Shown one piece after another: positions 61,256-64,000 of a DNA stretch of 64,000 nt. The DNA is from Alopecurus myosuroides. Its lineage: Eukaryota > Streptophyta > Magnoliopsida > Poales > Poaceae. The notes below the pieces were generated by a model that did no database searches, was not told where the DNA came from, and saw only the letters and a program-made list of their open reading frames with translations. The stretch is taken from positions 135,698,682 to 135,762,681 of the forward strand of contig CM054062.1 in NCBI GenBank assembly GCA_028641055.1. The letters run 5' to 3'. Positions within the stretch are counted from its first letter, which is position 1; each line of letters opens with the position of its first letter. The position numbers were made by a program, and so were the translations under genes.

Positions 61256-64000
61256 CTAAGTAATCTTGAGAATGCTTCTCCAAGCGATATCATTATGAGT
61301 TGATTTAATCCAACCTGCGGTGAGAATCTTCCTCATGTTGGGTATGTTTGTTGGTCCATAATTTGGGATTTTGCTTCCAAACCACAACTGGGCGTTCATT
61401 AGAGTGAAGATACCACAGTCATCTCTGTTTTAAAAAAATAAAACAAGTAAGTCATGTGATCAACCATAAAAAAAGTACAAGAAAAATGCAACTTTGACAT
61501 CCCCCATTGAGTAATTTTAGGAGTATGATGTAGGAACTTTAATCAAGAGTGCAACTTTAATCTACTAAAATAGCAACTTTTTTTGTATTGTTGTGCAACT
61601 TCTAAATAACTATAAATAGCTGAACTAAGCTAGTACTGAACATTTGTAAAAAGATTCAGAGCTACAGTGAACCAAAAAAGTGTACATTTTGTAGACATGC
61701 TTGTAAGCACTTAAGCACATATGGGGTTGCAAAACTAAAAACAAGAGAGAAAAGCATAGAATGATATTCGTCTCTTACGATTTGTTTTGCTTCGGTGACT
61801 CCACATCAACGAGTCGAAAGGGGTCGAGGTTAACATCAGAGCTTGCATAATTCTCATCCCAAAGTAGTCTGATTGCAGTTATCAATGTGAGTGCACTTTT
61901 CTTAAGAGCTGGGTCGGCAATCTACGTCATCGAATCAAAAACTTCAAATCTCTTGTCCGGTATGTTCATTGTGAAAAGCCAGTAATGGTTAACTTGCACA
62001 TCTCCTTGTGGATTAAGATCTTCTAAAACTGGAAACATGATCTGAATTGAAAATGAAAAAGTGTTGAGACTTAAATTAAGGAAACATGTTTCTGCAAAAG
62101 CACTAGGATAATCTGATTGTGAAAGACATCACTATGATTAAAGTTACTTGCATATACTATGTATAATTGTTGCAATAAAAATGTGTGGAAATTGCAAAAA
62201 AGAACTGGTAAACTAGGTATGAAGGTTGCAGCATTTTAGCACATATAGAAGAATTGGTAACTTATAAATGCATAAGATATCGGGGAAAATAAAGACAAAA
62301 AATGTATAGACGCTTGTCGAGCTTGTTACGCTTGTGAAACTTGGCAGCTATTTCAGCGCAGTTTGTTACAATCATTTGTAGACGTGTCTTGAAAAAATTG
62401 AAAACGCATGTTTAGAACAAAAAACATCAAAATTTTACATGAAAAGGTAGGAACATGTTTAAAAAGTTGCATGCTTACAGTAATTCTCAAAGGCATTATA
62501 ATTTTCTTTGCAGACTTTGGCGTACTCAAATTCAAAGCTTCGATGCCAACTTCAACAACTGTGTTCTTGAGCCAGCCTCCTGGTTTCATTGAATTTGCAA
62601 GTTCAACCAACAATATGAAATAATTGTTGTAGTTGACAATGTGTGGGCTGTTTGTAGCAAAAAGAAAATAGTTAGCATAATTGACTTCAAAATGAGTGCA
62701 GCACAAAAAAAGGAAGGAAAGAACAACAAAAATGTAGCCAGTTGAGTTGCATTGCAAAAATTGTAACCTGGTGTCCTCTTCTTGGCTCCTTGATGTCCTT
62801 CTTCCAAGCCTCATTACAGCTGAATATATCTTGTTTACTTCAGCGGTGCAAGCAAAAGTCCTCCTAGTTTCATAGTCCACATAAGGTGATTTTCCATATG
62901 TAGCCGGTTTACTTATTCGCCTCTCACGAGGAGGTGGAGCGCCCGGACCTGAACTGCTACTTGCATTGCCGCTTGAACCAGCCGTTCCTGTCTCTATTCT
63001 CATAGGAGTTTTGAAGTTGCTAGGGGACACTTCTGGAGTTGCTATAGGAGAATTTCTAGTTGCTTCGGTCATATCTACAAGAGCGCAAGCTTCAGCATCC
63101 ATTTCAGCATTCCAACCATCTACAAACTCATCAAATTTTCCAACAAAAACAAAATTATTTTTATTGGTCACTTGTGGGAGATCATCTAATTCCAAGTCCA
63201 TGGCAAAAGGTGGTGGATCACACGCAGCGTACAGGGTGCGTGAATCAGAACTGGTCCTTTGGATTTGGTCGGTAACCCCTTTTCACCTTCTCATCAGTGC
63301 ACACAAAACTGTCATATTTGCTTCGAAGTAACATTGATCCTGGAGTTGGCTTAAGACACTTGGAGATTATTTTTGAAACATCAGGACTTGTGAGACCAAT
63401 GCCTGTGTGTGCCTTATAGTTTGGAGGAGGACATGTTGCTAAGGTAGGAGCTGTTGGACTAGTTGTGAATTTTGGAGGCTGATTGCTTGAAACATGTGGG
63501 TTTGCAGGTGAAGTTGTAGATGGAAATAGAGGTTTTGCAATAATATTAGCATGACTTGCTACACTGGGCTACACTGGATGGTGAAGTTGCAGTTGCAACA
63601 GAATTTGTCGAATATCCCGGAGAAATTGTTGGAGAAAATGCCGAGCCTCATGATATTGTTGGTGAGTTTGGAGCATAAGATGTTGGACTCTGTGCAGATG
63701 GCTGTGCATATGGTGAAGCCACTGCTGAATTTGCTGCAGACCTTGGGGAAGTTGCAGGAAACCAAGGGGAAGTTGATGTAACCCTTGGAGAAGTTGCTGG
63801 TACCCTTGGTGAAAAAGCTGGAACCCTTGGTGGTAATCCTTGAACCCTTGGTGATGTTGCTGGACAGTGAGCTGATGTTGGTAACTTTGTTGCAGATATC
63901 GGAGCAGTATGTGAAGGCACTGATGAACTTGCTGTAACCCCTGGTAAAGTTGCAGCCTTTTGATCCAAAGTTACTCCATGGACTGTTGGAATAGATGTTG
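61256..64000 (-). pseudogene. Ulp1/C48-type cysteine protease gene, N-terminus beyond the window
   Basis: Minus-strand exons: from beyond 64000 to about 62768, 62647-62479, about 62387-62313, 62041-61779 and 61424-61256. The catalytic triad of the SUMO-protease-like C48 fold is visible: His in VQVNHYWLFTMNIP and Asp in FEVFDSM (62041-61779 exon), and Cys in DDCGIFTLMNAQLW (last exon). The N-terminal part is a low-complexity region with repeated PATSPRV-type units (63968-63650) followed by a charged domain (63201-62768). Lesions: a TAG at 61922-61924 just after the Asp motif, and a frameshift near 63243. The third exon's donor is uncertain. It converges on the transposase gene. C48 genes carried by MULEs are known (Kaonashi-type elements), and their role in transposition is unresolved. 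Confidence 0.8.

Noticed and set aside
1..64000. tRNA, rRNA or CRISPR-like arrays
   Set aside because: None seen; the only tRNA-related matches are retrotransposon primer sites.

Overview
The window is intergenic DNA from a large, repeat-filled grass genome, most likely Triticeae (wheat, barley, rye or Aegilops). Two things point there: the opening LTR carries the grass Gypsy signature TGATACGTCTCCAACG, and LTR retrotransposons, plant L1-type LINEs and a Mutator-like element are nested inside one another with almost no unique DNA between them. I recognise no intact host gene, tRNA, rRNA or CRISPR array. There is one 100-base assembly gap (17863-17962).

Layout. 1-3878: 3' end of a Gypsy element (Athila/Sabrina-like) with a truncated 3' LTR. 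3879-4733: probable Gypsy gag remnant. 4734-17862 (into the gap): minus-strand Tat-lineage Gypsy element with gag-pol, two successive RNase H domains and, on the plus strand between pol and the 3' LTR, a spliced antisense gene (aORF) with its own TATA box. 17963-20281 and 35585-36857: one minus-strand LINE, split inside ORF1 by a 15.3-kb plus-strand chromovirus (20282-35584; 4.65-kb LTRs; TSD CGCGC). The chromovirus carries an unusual coiled-coil ORF upstream of gag. 37220-43611: complete minus-strand Copia element (TSD TAGCT) with an ORF that starts inside the LTR and a predicted intron across the LTR/internal junction. 44090-44151: a 40-bp LINE tail with an 11-bp TSD. 44161-50652: minus-strand LINE whose two ORFs overlap as TAATG. 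50653-52790: unassigned AT-rich DNA. 53365 to the window end: probable Mutator-like element with a FAR1-type transposase gene (plus strand) converging on a Ulp1/C48-type protease gene (minus strand). The transposase is interrupted at its SWIM zinc finger by a 2.5-kb non-autonomous LTR retrotransposon (57231-59766; TSD CAAGA).

How the parts work together. Each element carried its own mobility genes, and essentially all are now broken by frameshifts, stops or insertions; the lesions are listed entry by entry. The nesting gives relative ages: the LINE predates the chromovirus, and the Mutator-like transposase predates the small LTR element. The less ordinary signals are the LTR-spanning intron of the Copia element, the transposase plus protease pair with a dense dispersed heptamer (GCAACTT), the extra ORF of the chromovirus, the aORF's predicted myristoylated start, and the TAATG stop-start in the LINE.
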